From: Caryophanales bacterium
GTDB taxonomy: Bacteria; Bacillota_I; Bacilli_A; RFN20; CAG-826
NCBI GenBank assembly: GCA_028723545.1
Contig: JAQYER010000080.1
Coordinates: 1-8,889, forward strand
Direction of reading: 5' to 3'
DNA length: 8,889 nucleotides
Both the position numbers and the translations under genes were made by a program. Numbering within the stretch: the first letter of the stretch is position 1; every line of letters starts with the position of its first letter. The notes below the pieces were generated by a model. It was given only the letters and a program-made list of their open reading frames with translations, ran no database searches and had not been told where the DNA came from. This document shows positions 1 to 7,249 of this stretch, in pieces.

Positions 1-1353
1 GATGGAGAAAAATATGATGAATATCGAAGAATCGCGAAAGGGGAAGTTAAAATTGTTGTTGGAACAAGAAGTGCGATCTTTGCCCCTTTAAAAAATATTG
101 GTTTGATTATTCTTGATGAAGAACATGTTGAATCATATAAACAAGAAAATGTTCCTTGTTATCACGCGAGGGAAATCGCGATTATGAGAGCGAATTATAA
201 TCACGCGAAAGTGGTATTAGGAAGCGCGACACCATCATTAGAAAGCAAAGCAAGAGCGATTAAAAATATATATAATCATGTCATTATTAACAAAAGATTC
301 AATGAAAAAGAATTACCAAATACCGAAATAATTGATATGTCAAATTATGCGAATATGTCGCGTGAATCATCGATTTTTTCCGTTCAATTAATTAATAAAT
401 TAAAAAAAGTAATTGAAAATAAAGAACAAGCAATTTTATTAATTAATAAAAGAGGGTATTCCAATTCAATCTTTTGTCGAAGTTGTGGGAAAGTAATTCG
501 CTGTCCTGATTGTGGAATTCCATTAACATATCATAAAAATAATAACATTTTAAAATGCCATCATTGCGATTACACAATGTATAAACCTCCAGTTTGTCCA
601 TCTTGTAAATCAAAATATTTATCCACAAATGGTTTTGGAACTGAAAAAATTGTCGATGAATTGTATAAATTATTCCCAAATATCAAAGTGTTAAGACTTG
701 ATTCAGATGTTGGACAAATTAAAAATAATATCGCAAAAACATTGAAATCTTTTGCCAATTTAGAAGCTGATGTATTAGTGGGAACACAAATGATTGCGAA
801 AGGGCATGATTTTCCTAATGTCACATTAGTGGGTGTCGTTTCAGCGGATATTGGTTTATCTTTACCAACATATCGTTCTTCAGAAAGAGTGTTTCAATTA
901 ATTACTCAAGCGGTCGGACGCGCTGGAAGAAAAGATAAATTAGGTTCCGCTATTATTCAAACATTTAATCCAAATCATTATGCGATAACTTGTTCATCTA
1001 AGCAGGATTATGAACAATTCTTTTTGCAAGAAATGCAAATTCGTAAACAAACTCAATATCCTCCTTATGTCAATCTTATCTCCCTTGATGTAAGTGCATT
1101 AACTGAACGATATGTTGAAGAAATTGCTAGTTCAATAAAAGAAAGAATTTTGAAACAAAATATTGAGAATGTCACTATCTTAGGACCAGTTCAACCTTAC
1201 ATTGCAAAAGAAAATGGAAAATACCATCGTATAATTATTCTCAAAACAAAAAATAATGATATAATTAAAGCATTCATTAAGGACTTACTTAATTCCTTAA
1301 AAGGATTAAGTCAAGTCAATATAAAGGTCGATATCGACCCATATTCAATATAG
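1..1353 (+). CDS. priA: PriA, primosomal replication-restart DNA helicase (5' end outside window)
   Basis: C-terminal 450 residues of PriA, the 3'-5' superfamily 2 helicase that recognises stalled forks and reloads the replicative helicase. The reading frame is open from base 1, so the ATG at 103 is internal: the codons before it encode the family motif VVGTRSAIFAPL, followed by the Walker B box LDEEH (about residue 39). A zinc-binding insert at about residues 159-202 (nt 475-606) carries all eight cysteines as four pairs (CRSC, CPDC, CHHC, CPSC). Helicase motif V (VGTQMIAKGHDFP) and motif VI (QAVGRAGR) follow. The C-terminus ends in VDIDPYSI, close to the family's usual VDVDP ending, so the 3' end is complete. 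Family members are usually 730-800 residues, so roughly 300 N-terminal residues, including the DNA-binding domain and Walker A, lie upstream. No motif is damaged. It is the first gene of the block visible here, and 13 bases separate it from the next gene. Confidence 0.97.
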   Translation, partial: DGEKYDEYRRIAKGEVKIVVGTRSAIFAPLKNIGLIILDEEHVESYKQENVPCYHAREIAIMRANYNHAKVVLGSATPSLESKARAIKNIYNHVIINKRFNEKELPNTEIIDMSNYANMSRESSIFSVQLINKLKKVIENKEQAILLINKRGYSNSIFCRSCGKVIRCPDCGIPLTYHKNNNILKCHHCDYTMYKPPVCPSCKSKYLSTNGFGTEKIVDELYKLFPNIKVLRLDSDVGQIKNNIAKTLKSFANLEADVLVGTQMIAKGHDFPNVTLVGVVSADIGLSLPTYRSSERVFQLITQAVGRAGRKDKLGSAIIQTFNPNHYAITCSSKQDYEQFFLQEMQIRKQTQYPPYVNLISLDVSALTERYVEEIASSIKERILKQNIENVTILGPVQPYIAKENGKYHRIIILKTKNNDIIKAFIKDLLNSLKGLSQVNIKVDIDPYSI

Positions 1354-1366
1354 GAGCGACACAACA

Positions 1367-1795
1367 ATGATTACAATCTCAATCTTAGGTTTAGACCAAT
1401 TCGTCACTGGACAATATTCAAAAGATCACACTAGAAATATTGCTGATATATTTGAAATTTCTCCAGATGATTTGTTGTTTTACGCTCCAAATTCATATGT
1501 ATTCCATAATGGGGTTGAACAAACAAGTTGGAATGGAATCGTTCGAGTTAACGCTCCAAAAGAATACAAAAGATTTCAAGATCGAATTGCAAAATATTTA
1601 TTAACAACTCTTTGCGATTATTGTATCAATATCTATGTCGAATTTTATTATTTTGATTCTGACGATTCATATCTTCACATTTCATCAGATTATCCACGTT
1701 TTATAACTGAAGAAAATATGGTTTCTATGGAAGAAGAAATTGATGTCGAAGATAGTGTTGATGATTTTATTTCAAAAATAGAAAAAAATAATTAA
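1367..1795 (+). CDS. Small DUF1904-like protein of unknown function
   Basis: 142-residue protein preceded by AGGAG at 1352-1356, which overlaps the priA stop, 10 bases before the ATG. Residues 1-9 (MITISILGL) form a hydrophobic beta strand, followed by a helix ending in IADIF and the segment PDDLLFYAP. The overall plan matches what I recall of DUF1904, a small family with a tautomerase/MIF-like ferredoxin fold: strand, helix, FHNG turn at about 47-50, a strand with VRVNAP, then a helix FQDRIAKYLLTTL and a final strand YVEFYYFD. The assignment is from memory of the family pattern, without alignment. Residue 2 is Ile, not the catalytic Pro of true tautomerases, so enzymatic tautomerase activity is not expected. 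The last 25 residues are strongly acidic (EEEIDVEDSVDD) and probably flexible. It sits where def and fmt normally lie between priA and rsmB. Its stop overlaps the following ATG at 1795 by one base. Confidence 0.7.
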   Translation: MITISILGLDQFVTGQYSKDHTRNIADIFEISPDDLLFYAPNSYVFHNGVEQTSWNGIVRVNAPKEYKRFQDRIAKYLLTTLCDYCINIYVEFYYFDSDDSYLHISSDYPRFITEENMVSMEEEIDVEDSVDDFISKIEKNN

Positions 1796-1805
1796 TGAAG
1801 TTTGA

Positions 1806-1812
1806 TGGGAGG
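1806..1812 (+). promoter_or_regulatory. Ribosome binding site deciding the start of the RsmB-like gene
   Basis: TGGGAGG lies 6 bases before the ATG at 1819. The earlier in-frame ATG at 1795 overlaps the preceding stop codon (TAATG) but has only A/T runs upstream and no Shine-Dalgarno match. The strong site therefore favours 1819, which gives MKELQLATTML as the N-terminus and matches the usual start of the RsmB N-terminal helical domain. Re-initiation at 1795 by coupling cannot be excluded; it would add eight residues. Confidence 0.75.
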
Positions 1813-1818
1813 CAATTT

Positions 1819-3090
1819 ATGAAAGAACTTCAATTAGCAACAACAATGCTTGAAAAAATTATTGACGAAAACAAAAACTTCCAAGAAGTAATTAAAGAAG
1901 TATTTCCACCTAATTCTACTGACAAGCAATATTTAGGCTCGGTATGTGCCTTTGTTGGTTGTGAATTGCGTCACCATGCCCTCATCAAAGAAGCGTGTAA
2001 AAATATTCAAGGTTTGAATAATAATCAATCATATGTTCTTTATCTTGCTTTAGCGAACAATGCTTTTTTAAAGAAATTTGATCCAGAAACAATGATTAAT
2101 GAAACAAAAAATGCTTTATTAGACAAATATGTTTCTGAAATCGATGATTTATTTGCTAATTGCCAAGACTTAATTGCAACTTGCAAAGATTTACATGTTG
2201 ATTCAATTGATTATATTGCAACAAGATTTAATACGCCTCGCTGGCTAGTCAATATGTGGAAGAAACATTTTGGAAGAGCCGTAATGTTTAAAATTTTACG
2301 TAAAAACAACCGTCAACAAATTCAAACTGTTCGTGTTAATACTAAAAAAACAACGACTGAAAAATTCTTAAATGCTCACCCTGATGAATTCAAAAAAACA
2401 GACATTGAAGATGTCATTATCTATAATGGCAAAGGCCAAGTTAGAAAAACTCCATATTTCCGCAATTTCGAAATATTTAATGAAAGATTACCAATCAAAA
2501 TCATTACTGATAAAGTATTTGATTTAGATATGGGTGAATGTTTATTGATCAGCGCGGAAAACGATTCAATCGTTAAAGAATTATATTTGAAAGCTAAACC
2601 TTCAGTTGGTATTCATGTTGCTGTTCCAACTTTAGATAAACGCCCTGAATTAATTAAATTAATGCGTAATAGTAAACAAAAAAATATTTCAATATTTAAC
2701 GCTCCAACATATTTAGATATTCAAGCGGCAGTAAATCATCGTCAAGATTTAGCAATTGTTTATCCAGAATCATCTTCTTTTGATTTAATTAGACAATATC
2801 CAGATTATTTACTTCATTTTGATTATGATCGTCTTGATTATTGCTTATCAAAACAAAAAGAAGCTCTTGAAGGAGCAAATATGTTCTTAAATGAAGGTTC
2901 AAAATTAGTTTATATCGTAAATACACTAAACAAGAAAGAAAGTAGAGGAACAATATCTAATTTCTTAAAAGAACATCCAAATTATGAAATTATTGAAGAA
3001 AAACAATATTTCCCATTTGACGAATACGATACTGCGCTTTATTATTGCATTTTATTAAAGAAAGATATATTTAACCCATCTAATGATTAA
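1819..3090 (+). CDS. RsmB-like protein, degenerate 16S rRNA m5C967 methyltransferase homologue, probably catalytically inactive
   Basis: 423 residues, close to the 430-450 of RsmB (Sun/Fmu), which methylates C967 of 16S rRNA using SAM. The match is by layout and local motifs. Residues 1-120 resemble the NusB-like helical domain. Residues 137-174 (NTPRWLVNMWKKHFG ... QTVRVN) match the family's SHPEWLVxxW ... TLRVN. Residues 308-330 end in IRQYPD, like IRRKPD. Residues 357-390 (LNEGSKLVYIVNT ... FLKEHPNY) match LKxGGxLVYSTCT ... FLxxHPxF. The key sites are changed in an ungapped register. The SAM loop LDxCAAPGGK reads LLISAENDSI (242-251). DAPCSG reads YPESSS (315-320), replacing the nucleophilic Cys by Ser318. 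The TCT Cys is Asn368. The frame is uninterrupted, so this is a maintained protein and not a decayed gene. It occupies the canonical rsmB slot directly before rlmN, overlapping it by 8 bases. A role in RNA binding or ribosome assembly without methylation is an inference. An ATG at 1795 is an alternative start. Confidence 0.8.
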   Translation: MKELQLATTMLEKIIDENKNFQEVIKEVFPPNSTDKQYLGSVCAFVGCELRHHALIKEACKNIQGLNNNQSYVLYLALANNAFLKKFDPETMINETKNALLDKYVSEIDDLFANCQDLIATCKDLHVDSIDYIATRFNTPRWLVNMWKKHFGRAVMFKILRKNNRQQIQTVRVNTKKTTTEKFLNAHPDEFKKTDIEDVIIYNGKGQVRKTPYFRNFEIFNERLPIKIITDKVFDLDMGECLLISAENDSIVKELYLKAKPSVGIHVAVPTLDKRPELIKLMRNSKQKNISIFNAPTYLDIQAAVNHRQDLAIVYPESSSFDLIRQYPDYLLHFDYDRLDYCLSKQKEALEGANMFLNEGSKLVYIVNTLNKKESRGTISNFLKEHPNYEIIEEKQYFPFDEYDTALYYCILLKKDIFNPSND

Positions 3091-4120
3091 TTTATACGGA
3101 CTAGAAATAACTAAATTAGAACAAGAAATGTTATCTCGAAATCAAAAGAAATTTCGAGCTACACAATTATATTCTTGGATATATGGAAAAAACGCTCAAA
3201 ACTTTGATGATATGAGCGATATTTCAAAATCCTTTATTGAAGAATTAAAAAGAGATTTTTGTTTATCTATTCCAAAAATTTATCGCAAACAAGAAAGTAA
3301 AGATGGCACGATTAAATTGCTTCTTGAATTAGAAGACGGAAATAAAATTGAAACAGCATTAATGCCATATAATTATGGAAATGCGATATGTGTTACATCT
3401 CAAGTTGGATGTAATATGGGTTGTTCATTTTGTGCTTCTGGATTATTAAAAAAGAAAAGAAATTTAGAAGTTCATGAACTTGTTGGTCAAGTTCTTGTGA
3501 TGAACAATTTATTAAAAGAAAAAAATCAAAGAGTGTCTCATATTGTCGTTATGGGAACAGGTGAACCATTTGATAATTATGATAATGTTTTAGATTTTAT
3601 CCGCATTATGAACCATCCAAAAGCATTAGCGATCGGCGCTAGACATATTACAGTATCAACATGTGGACTAATCGAAGGTATTAAAAAATACGCTCACGAA
3701 GGATTACAAACTAATTTAGCTATTTCATTACACGCTCCAAATGATGAATTAAGAAATAAAATTATGAGAATTAATAAATTTTATCCTTTGGATAAAGTAA
3801 TGGAAGCAGTAAGATATTATGAAAAAGAAGCTAATCGAAGAGTAACTTTTGAATATATTATGCTTAAAGGAGTCAATGATTCGATTGAACACGCCAAACA
3901 ATTAGTTGAACTTATTAGAGGCACTTTAGCCTATGTCAATCTAATTCCATATAATGAAGTTGATGAAATGGAATATAAAAGAAGTAGTGATGAATCAACT
4001 CACAATTTCATGTCTTATTTATTGAAACATGGAGTTAACACAACTGTAAGAAAAGAATTTGGCAAAGATATTGATGCTGCTTGTGGACAATTAAGAGCAA
4101 AGGAGCAAAAACATGAATAA
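3083..4120 (+). CDS. rlmN: RlmN, dual-specificity radical SAM 23S rRNA/tRNA adenine-C2 methyltransferase
   Basis: 345 residues, the usual family length. RlmN makes m2A2503 in the peptidyl-transferase centre of 23S rRNA and m2A37 in some tRNAs. The N-terminal accessory domain (about 1-90) carries the family's FRATQLYSWIY segment. The radical SAM core has the 4Fe-4S motif C110-NMG-C114-SF-C117, the SAM-binding GTGEPFDNYDNV, and the ISLHAPND segment. The second catalytic cysteine, which carries the methyl group, is present as C334 in DAACGQLR near the C-terminus. All catalytic features are intact, in contrast to the preceding RsmB-like protein. The start overlaps the upstream stop by 8 bases, and no good Shine-Dalgarno site lies at normal spacing, so translation probably depends on coupling to the upstream gene. 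Confidence 0.97.
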   Translation: MINLYGLEITKLEQEMLSRNQKKFRATQLYSWIYGKNAQNFDDMSDISKSFIEELKRDFCLSIPKIYRKQESKDGTIKLLLELEDGNKIETALMPYNYGNAICVTSQVGCNMGCSFCASGLLKKKRNLEVHELVGQVLVMNNLLKEKNQRVSHIVVMGTGEPFDNYDNVLDFIRIMNHPKALAIGARHITVSTCGLIEGIKKYAHEGLQTNLAISLHAPNDELRNKIMRINKFYPLDKVMEAVRYYEKEANRRVTFEYIMLKGVNDSIEHAKQLVELIRGTLAYVNLIPYNEVDEMEYKRSSDESTHNFMSYLLKHGVNTTVRKEFGKDIDAACGQLRAKEQKHE

Positions 4121-4871
4121 AATTAAAGGAATGTATCTATCAAAAACTGATATTGGAAAAGTAAGAAAATCAAATGAAGATAAATCGATTGCTTTAGTTA
4201 ATTCTTCAGGTGATGTTCTTCTTTTAGTTGCGGATGGAATGGGAGGGCATAACAAAGGTTCTTTTGCATCGACAAAAGTTGTTCAAGTAGTGAGTAATGA
4301 ATTTGCTCATAAACCATTTTTCTTTTCAGTCAGATCAGCGTATTTTTGGCTTCAAAAAACATTAAAAGAAGCTAATAAACAAATCAACGATTATGCGACA
4401 AATAATGAAGATTATAAAGGATCTGGCACAACGGTAGTTGCTGCGCTTTTAACTAAAAATAAAATTGTTCTTGCTTCAGCGGGTGATTCTCGAATTTATT
4501 TACTTAAAAAAGGAAGACTTAATTTATTAAGTGACGACCAAACATATGTTAATTATTTAGTTAAAACTGGTAAATTAACAATAGAACAAGCTAAAACTCA
4601 TAAAGACCGTCATGTTTTAATAAACGCTCTTGGAATATATCCTTCATTATCAATTGATATGAAAATTATAAATAATGAAGGCTATCCATTAATTTTATGT
4701 TCGGATGGACTTTATAACAATATTACTGAAGAAGAGATGTGTCGTATTCTATCAGTGAATGAAACCCCAACTCAAAAAATTGAAACATTAATTAATGTCG
4801 CCAATAATAATGGGGGAACTGACAATATCTCTATCGCTTATTGGGAGGCATTTAAAGATGCTCAAAATTGA
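4113..4871 (+). CDS. prpC: PP2C-family protein serine/threonine phosphatase (PrpC/Stp)
   Basis: 252 residues, the normal size for the soluble bacterial PP2C phosphatase that reverses phosphorylation by the adjacent kinase. All signature elements are present. VRKSNED (R18 phosphate contact; E22, D23) opens the domain, followed by VADGMGGH (metal-binding D41, G42), GSGTTV at 103-108, and ASAGDSRIYLL with D125. The flap segment DDQTYVNYLVKTGKLT follows, then LCSDGL with D198 and GGTDNIS with D237. The enzyme should bind two to three Mn/Mg ions. A strong AAAGGAG at 4099-4105 precedes the ATG by 7 bases, and the start overlaps the rlmN stop by 8 bases. The prkC start lies inside the last codons (14-base overlap), which ties production of phosphatase and kinase together. 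Confidence 0.96.
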   Translation: MNKIKGMYLSKTDIGKVRKSNEDKSIALVNSSGDVLLLVADGMGGHNKGSFASTKVVQVVSNEFAHKPFFFSVRSAYFWLQKTLKEANKQINDYATNNEDYKGSGTTVVAALLTKNKIVLASAGDSRIYLLKKGRLNLLSDDQTYVNYLVKTGKLTIEQAKTHKDRHVLINALGIYPSLSIDMKIINNEGYPLILCSDGLYNNITEEEMCRILSVNETPTQKIETLINVANNNGGTDNISIAYWEAFKDAQN

Positions 4872-5730
4872 CGATCGTATTGATAATCGATATCGCATTA
4901 CTGGTCGTCTTGGACAAGGTGGGATGGCGGAAGTATATGAAGCTTCTGATTTCATTTCCAAAAAACCAGTTGCGATCAAAATAATTAAAGAACAATTATG
5001 CCAAGATAAAAATCAATTGGATCGTTTTAATAATGAATCTAAATTATGTGCGATAATGTCACACCCAAATATAATTAGAGTTTATTCTTGTGGTGAATAT
5101 GAAGGACGTCCTTATTTAGCATATGAATATATGAAAGGACAAACATTAAATGAATGTTTACGAAATTCATTAATGTTTTCATTAAAAGAAGCTTGCTATA
5201 TTATGCTTCAATTATGCGATGCATTATATTATATTCATAATCACAATGTCATTCATCGCGATATTAAACCAGATAATATTTTTTATAATACGAATGGAAC
5301 AATAAAAATTGCTGATTTTGGTATTGCTTACGATTTACAAAATCCATCCAAAAAATCAGAAGTAGTCGGTTCGGTTTATTATATGGCGCCTGAATTATGT
5401 AAAGGTGAAGCGCCGACTATTCAAAGTGATATTTATTCATTAGGAATTACTTTTTTCGAATTAGTTACTGGACAATTACCATTTGTGGAAAAAGACGCGA
5501 ATGAAATCGCAAAAGCGCATTTAAAAAAGCCTTTGCCATCGGTTCATACATTTAATCCAGAATTAAATAAAAATGTCGATTATGTCATTGAAAAAGCATG
5601 CGCTAAAAATAAAGAAAATCGTTATGTTGATTGCATGGAATTTAAAAAAGATATCCAAGCATTACTTGATAATAAAGATAATTTTGTTCAAAAAAGAAAT
5701 ATATTTAAACGAGTATTTGGTCTTAAATAA
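4858..5730 (+). CDS. prkC: PrkC-type Hanks serine/threonine kinase lacking transmembrane and PASTA regions
   Basis: 290 residues, consisting of a kinase domain plus a short basic tail. Start chosen at 4858 because GGGAGG (4843-4848) lies 9 bases upstream and the protein then begins MLKIDDRIDNRYRI, the usual N-terminus; an upstream in-frame ATG at 4795 would overlap the phosphatase deeply. Motifs seen: glycine loop GQGGMAEVYEA (19-29), ATP-binding K41 in VAIK, E60 in the C helix, catalytic loop HRDIKPDN (133-140), DFG (153-155), GSVYYMAPE (171-179) and DIYSLGI. All residues needed for activity are present. Typical Firmicutes PrkC is about 600-650 residues with one membrane helix and extracellular PASTA repeats that bind peptidoglycan fragments. 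Here the protein stops at NIFKRVFGLK with no hydrophobic segment, so it should be cytoplasmic. The activation segment (156-170) has serines (S164, S167) but no threonine. It overlaps rsgA by one base. Confidence 0.95.
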   Translation: MLKIDDRIDNRYRITGRLGQGGMAEVYEASDFISKKPVAIKIIKEQLCQDKNQLDRFNNESKLCAIMSHPNIIRVYSCGEYEGRPYLAYEYMKGQTLNECLRNSLMFSLKEACYIMLQLCDALYYIHNHNVIHRDIKPDNIFYNTNGTIKIADFGIAYDLQNPSKKSEVVGSVYYMAPELCKGEAPTIQSDIYSLGITFFELVTGQLPFVEKDANEIAKAHLKKPLPSVHTFNPELNKNVDYVIEKACAKNKENRYVDCMEFKKDIQALLDNKDNFVQKRNIFKRVFGLK

Positions 5731-6599
5731 TGAAAAAAGGAAAAGTTGTATCTTGCGTTGGTGGAACATATTCAATTTATTGTGATGGGATTATTTATAA
5801 TGTCATTGCAAAAGGAATTTTTCGTTTCAAAAATAAACAAATAATTGTCGGTGATAATGTTTTGTTTGATGATGAATTGTGTGTCATTAATGAAATTGAA
5901 GAACGAACAAATCAAATTATTAGACCAAAAGTTTGTAATATTGACCAAATGATCATTGTTATGTCTTTAAAGCAACCAGACTTTTCAAAAGAATTGTTAT
6001 TTAAGTTCTTAACATATGCATCATTTAATGATGTTAAATCTTCAGTCGTTTTAACTAAATATGATTTAGTTGATGATCAATCGTTTATTAATGATATTGT
6101 TAATGAATTAAAATATTTAAATATTAATTGTTATTTAATTTCTAAAAAAGTTGAAGGACATGGTGAACTTAATAGATTAATTAAAGATATCGACAATAAA
6201 ATAACAATTTTCATGGGACAAACTGGTGTTGGTAAATCATCATTAATTAATTTATTAGATGAATCATTTAATCGCTCAATCGGTGAATATTCTTTAGCGT
6301 TAGGACGTGGGAAACACCAAACTAAAGAAGTAATATTACTTCCTTATCGAAATGGTTTTATTGGTGACACTCCTGGATTTTCATCATTAGATTTAAATAT
6401 GAACAAGATTCAATTAGCCCATTATTTCCCAGGATTTAAACAATTAAATTATGAACAATGTTATTTTTCTAATTGCCTTCATCATTTAGAAAAACAATGC
6501 AATATCAAAAAAGCTGTTGAAGAAAATAAATATCCTCAACAATTATATGAAATATATTTAAAATTATTAGATAATATAGATGATAACAAAAGGAATTAA
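5730..6599 (+). CDS. rsgA: RsgA, circularly permuted GTPase for 30S ribosomal subunit maturation
   Basis: 289 residues, normal for RsgA (YloQ/CpgA), a GTPase that binds the late 30S subunit and releases assembly factors. An N-terminal OB-fold (about 1-65) precedes the GTPase domain, whose motifs come in the permuted order that defines the family: G4 TKYD (109-112), then G1 GQTGVGKSS (163-171), G2 region GRGKHQTK (192-199) and G3 DTPG (213-216). The C-terminal zinc knuckle is intact: C244, C249, H251, C257 (C-x4-C-x-H-x5-C). The start codon overlaps the prkC stop (TAATG), and no Shine-Dalgarno sequence is visible, so coupling is likely. In Bacillus the orthologue is a substrate of the neighbouring PrkC kinase, which agrees with this gene order. 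Confidence 0.97.
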   Translation: MKKGKVVSCVGGTYSIYCDGIIYNVIAKGIFRFKNKQIIVGDNVLFDDELCVINEIEERTNQIIRPKVCNIDQMIIVMSLKQPDFSKELLFKFLTYASFNDVKSSVVLTKYDLVDDQSFINDIVNELKYLNINCYLISKKVEGHGELNRLIKDIDNKITIFMGQTGVGKSSLINLLDESFNRSIGEYSLALGRGKHQTKEVILLPYRNGFIGDTPGFSSLDLNMNKIQLAHYFPGFKQLNYEQCYFSNCLHHLEKQCNIKKAVEENKYPQQLYEIYLKLLDNIDDNKRN

Positions 6600-6601
6600 T
6601 T

Positions 6602-7249
6602 ATGATTATATCTCCAAGTATATTAGCCGCCAATAAACAACATTTAATTGAAGACATTCAACTTGTCGAATCTTTAGGAGTTGAATTTATTCATTTTGAT
6701 GTCATGGATGGTAAATTCGTTCCTAATACTTCTTACACAATTGAGGATTTAGATTATATTGTCCCGCATCATCATTTAATTAATGATGTTCACATCATGG
6801 TTGAAAATCCATATGAAGTTGGAATTGAATTCGCTAATCATGGGGCGGATTATGTTACATTTCATATTGAAGCAACAAAAGATGAAGCTGAAGTATTAAA
6901 AATTATTAATAAATTACATCAATTAAAAGTTAAAGTAGGGATTTCAATTAAACCAAATACTTCGGTTGAAACAATATTAAAATATTTACCTTTAATTGAT
7001 TTAATTTTAGTTATGTCTGTTGAACCTGGTTTTGGTGGTCAAAAATTCATTGAATCCGCAATCGATAAAATTAAAACATTAAGACAATATATTGATCAAA
7101 ATAATTTGTCATGTTTAATTGAAGTCGATGGTGGAATTAATAATATTACTGGACAAAAATGTAAAGACGCTGGTGTTGATATTTTAGTAGCGGGTTCTTA
7201 TCTTTTTGGCCATGACGATATAAAAGAAAGGATTGATTCATTAAGATGA
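6602..7249 (+). CDS. rpe: Ribulose-phosphate 3-epimerase
   Basis: 215 residues, the standard size. It interconverts D-ribulose 5-phosphate and D-xylulose 5-phosphate in the pentose phosphate pathway. This is a single TIM barrel with the full active site: SPSILAA at the N-terminus, metal ligands H31 and D33 in HFDVMDG, H64 in DVHIMVE, the phosphate-side loop VMSVEPGFGGQKF (137-149), and catalytic D176 in EVDGGI. AAAGGA (6589-6594) lies 7 bases before the ATG, which starts two bases after the rsgA stop. Its stop overlaps the next start (ATGA). Confidence 0.97.
   Translation: MIISPSILAANKQHLIEDIQLVESLGVEFIHFDVMDGKFVPNTSYTIEDLDYIVPHHHLINDVHIMVENPYEVGIEFANHGADYVTFHIEATKDEAEVLKIINKLHQLKVKVGISIKPNTSVETILKYLPLIDLILVMSVEPGFGGQKFIESAIDKIKTLRQYIDQNNLSCLIEVDGGINNITGQKCKDAGVDILVAGSYLFGHDDIKERIDSLR

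Noticed and set aside
619..627. TTATCCACA, a perfect DnaA box (a second copy at 7879-7887, a near match at 1689-1697)
   Set aside because: All lie singly within coding sequence, kilobases apart, with no AT-rich unwinding element or dnaA/dnaN nearby; expected by chance in AT-rich DNA.
443..824. Minus-strand open frames opposite priA (443-679 and 570-824)
   Set aside because: They lie opposite the conserved zinc-binding and helicase motifs of priA, have no ribosome binding site, and encode nothing recognisable.
103..1353. Complete gene starting at the ATG at 103
   Set aside because: The frame is open from base 1 and encodes PriA-specific sequence (VVGTRSAIFAPL) before that ATG, so the gene is truncated by the window edge.
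4795..4857. Upstream extension of the kinase from the ATG at 4795
   Set aside because: It would overlap the phosphatase by more than 70 bases, has no family similarity, and the ATG at 4858 has a strong ribosome binding site and the expected N-terminus.
4788..4979. Minus-strand open frame opposite the prpC/prkC junction
   Set aside because: Shadow of two conserved coding regions, with no start signal or recognisable protein.
5573..5785. Second plus-strand open frame across the prkC/rsgA junction
   Set aside because: Lysine- and isoleucine-rich out-of-frame translation of conserved genes; no independent start signal.
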